Assembly: GCA_947631525.1 (NCBI GenBank)
Contig: CANRLQ010000055.1
Coordinates: 1-6,620, forward strand
Length of the DNA: 6,620 nucleotides
From: an uncultured Bacilli bacterium
GTDB lineage: Bacteria; Bacillota_I; Bacilli_A; RF39; UBA660
Direction: 5' to 3'
Shown here piece by piece: positions 5,296-6,620 of the stretch (positions are counted from its first letter, which is position 1; the number at the start of each line of letters is the position of its first letter). The translations under genes and the position numbers were made by a program. The notes under the pieces were generated by a model that worked only from the letters and a program-made list of their open reading frames with translations, ran no database searches and was not told the origin of the DNA.

Positions 5296-6031
5296 TTGTT
5301 TCAACTCCTTTTTCTAAGTATGCGACAGAAACGTTATCTGTTCCACCTCTATTATTACATTTGTTTATTATTTTTTGAACTTTCTGTTCAATAGTTATAT
5401 CTTCTTTTAATACTTTTAATATTTGCTCATTATCCAACATATTAGTTACACCATCACTACATAAAAGTATTCCATCAACATCTGTTTCAACAACAAATAT
5501 GTCCATATCTACCGTTGTCGTTGCTCCAAGTGCTTTAAGTAAAACATTTTTTTTAGGATGTTCTTTTGCTTCTTCTTCTGTTAATTCTCCCGATTTAACA
5601 AGTAAATTTACTAAAGTATGATCAACTGTCATTTTTTGAATTTTATCATTTTTTATTGCAAATCCCGATGAATCTCCTATATTACCATATAAAAGAAAAT
5701 CTTTTGTTAAAACAGCACATACAAAAGTTGTCCCCATTCCTAAACTTTCAGGATGCTCTTCTGTATACTTATATATCAAGGCATTTATCTCGCTAGTTAT
5801 TTCTTGAAGCCAATTTATAGCATCAGTTTTATTACCTATCGAACTCAATTTTATAAATCTTTCAGCTACATGAGTAATGGCAATTGATGAAGCTACTTCT
5901 CCACACAGGTGTCCACCCATACCATCCGCAACAGCCATAAGTATTTCACCTGCTTGATTTTTTACAATTGTAACATTATCTTCATTATGATCTCTAATTT
6001 TTCCTGGATCAGTTAAATAATAATATTTCAT
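5285..6031 (-). CDS. prpC: PP2C-family Ser/Thr phosphatase, partner of the PASTA kinase
   Basis: PrpC/Stp is a soluble metal-dependent phosphatase that removes phosphate from the cognate PASTA kinase and its substrates. The 248-residue protein carries the PP2C motifs in order: RDHNED (13-18), VADGMGGH (34-41) with metal ligand Asp36, GMGTT (98-102), GNIGDS (117-121), DHT (137-139), LCSDG (190-194) with Asp193, and GGTDN (229-233) with Asp232. Length and motif spacing are normal for the bacterial family. Its ATG overlaps the rlmN stop as ATGA, and AGGAGG (6039-6044) lies seven bases upstream inside the last rlmN codons, a strong site. Its own end overlaps the prkC start. The overlapping phosphatase-kinase order is conserved across Firmicutes and probably keeps the two activities in fixed proportion. 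Confidence 0.97.
   Translation of the reverse strand: MKYYYLTDPGKIRDHNEDNVTIVKNQAGEILMAVADGMGGHLCGEVASSIAITHVAERFIKLSSIGNKTDAINWLQEITSEINALIYKYTEEHPESLGMGTTFVCAVLTKDFLLYGNIGDSSGFAIKNDKIQKMTVDHTLVNLLVKSGELTEEEAKEHPKKNVLLKALGATTTVDMDIFVVETDVDGILLCSDGVTNMLDNEQILKVLKEDITIEQKVQKIINKCNNRGGTDNVSVAYLEKGVETNDN
5305..5310 (-). promoter_or_regulatory. Ribosome binding site that fixes the prkC start
   Basis: AAGGAG on the minus strand, followed by nine bases and the ATG at 5293-5295. An in-frame TTG at 5302-5304 directly abuts this site, with no spacer for initiation. The site lies inside the coding sequence of prpC. Confidence 0.8.
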
Positions 6032-6620
6032 TTTTTCGCCTCCTCATAATTAGCTCTAAGTTGTCCACATGCAGCATCGACATTTGCTCCAAATTCACGT
6101 CTTATAGTTACATTTATTTTATTCTTTTTTAAAATATCATAAAATTTTAATATTTTTTCTTTGCTACTTTTTTTAAATTCCAAATGACTTGTTTCATTAT
6201 AAGGAATTAAATTAACATAACAATTCATTCCTTTTAACAAAGTAGATAATTCTAATGCACATTGTTCACTATCATTAACATTATCTAATAATATATATTC
6301 AAATGTAACTCTTCTATTTGTTTTTTTTATGTATTCTCTTAAGGAGTTAATTAATTCTTTAATTGGATATGCTTTATTTATTTTCATTATTTTATTTCTT
6401 ATGGTATCGTTTGGAGCATGTAATGAAACAGCTAAATTAACTTGTTTGCCATCATTTATAAATTCTTTTATTTTAGGTACTAAACCACATGTTGACACTG
6501 TTATATGTCTAGCTCCTATATCAATTCCTTTTCCATCATTGATAATAGATATGAATTTAATTATATTGTCATAATTATCAAATGGTTCTCCAATTCCCAT
6601 TAAAACAACATGGGAAATTC
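6028..6620 (-). CDS. rlmN: 23S rRNA A2503 / tRNA A37 C2-methyltransferase RlmN, C-terminal part
   Basis: RlmN is a radical-SAM enzyme that methylates C2 of A2503 in 23S rRNA and of A37 in some tRNAs. About 196 C-terminal residues are visible; the frame is open to the right edge and reads ISHVVLMGIGEP there, so the Met at 6598-6600 is internal. Visible signatures are GIGEPFDNYDN (SAM binding), ITVSTCGLVPKI, NLAVSLHAPND, and VDAACGQL near the end. Cys184 of the visible part matches the mechanistic C-terminal Cys355 of E. coli RlmN. The radical-SAM CxxxCxxC cluster lies outside the window. The related resistance enzyme Cfr shares several motifs, but the position just before prpC-prkC, as in B. 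subtilis, favours RlmN. It ends in TGA overlapping the prpC ATG by four bases. Confidence 0.95.
   Translation of the reverse strand, partial: ISHVVLMGIGEPFDNYDNIIKFISIINDGKGIDIGARHITVSTCGLVPKIKEFINDGKQVNLAVSLHAPNDTIRNKIMKINKAYPIKELINSLREYIKKTNRRVTFEYILLDNVNDSEQCALELSTLLKGMNCYVNLIPYNETSHLEFKKSSKEKILKFYDILKKNKINVTIRREFGANVDAACGQLRANYEEAKK

Noticed and set aside
6028..6031. Possible reassigned genetic code (UGA as Trp), as in Mollicutes, suggested by the extreme AT content
   Set aside because: Tryptophans at conserved places are encoded by TGG (for example in the Fmt NSWPGAY segment), the genes have no in-frame TGA, and rlmN ends naturally at TGA right after its expected C-terminus.
6598..6600. 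The ATG here as the start of a short complete radical-SAM-like protein
   Set aside because: The frame stays open to the window edge with conserved RlmN residues before this Met, so it is an internal codon of a cut gene.

Overview
The window is a strongly AT-rich piece of a bacterial chromosome. Every convincing gene lies on the minus strand, and the genes are packed almost end to end, so transcription runs from position 6620 down to 1. The protein families and their order point to a low-GC Firmicute or related member of the Bacilli: AGGAGG-type ribosome binding sites, a PASTA-domain Ser/Thr kinase beside its PP2C phosphatase, and RsgA and Rpe directly downstream, much as in the Bacillus subtilis rlmN-prpC-prkC-rsgA-rpe cluster. 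Tryptophan is encoded by TGG and rlmN ends in TGA, so the standard bacterial code fits. The extreme Asn/Lys/Ile content suggests a reduced, host-associated or uncultured Bacilli lineage; that is inference.

In transcription order: the C-terminal half of rlmN (cut by the right edge), prpC, prkC, rsgA, rpe, fmt, an unrecognised single-pass membrane protein, and secG. Junctions are overlaps of 4 and 11 bases or gaps of 2 to 8 bases up to the unknown gene. This indicates one polycistronic unit with translational coupling. Twice the TAG stop of one gene is built into the Shine-Dalgarno of the next. A 54-base gap before secG holds a good candidate extended -10 promoter, and a hairpin with a T-tract closes the unit just after secG. 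There is no stretch of more than 300 bases without a gene.

The themes are translation (rlmN modifies 23S rRNA, rsgA matures the 30S subunit, fmt formylates initiator tRNA), cell-envelope signalling (the prkC/prpC kinase-phosphatase pair), one pentose-phosphate enzyme (rpe) and protein export (secG). Most of this is conserved housekeeping. I see no mobile element, CRISPR array, tRNA or rRNA.

The part least explained by known layout is the left 110 bases. There a near-consensus promoter (TTGAAA, 17 bases, TATAAT) is superimposed on the secG terminator and points at a possible start codon followed by a run of ten G on the coding strand at the window edge. This could be a slippage-prone, phase-variable gene start, or it could be an assembly or poly-G sequencing artefact at a contig end. 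Published-style start calls need correcting for three genes (secG, fmt, prkC), as given in the entries.
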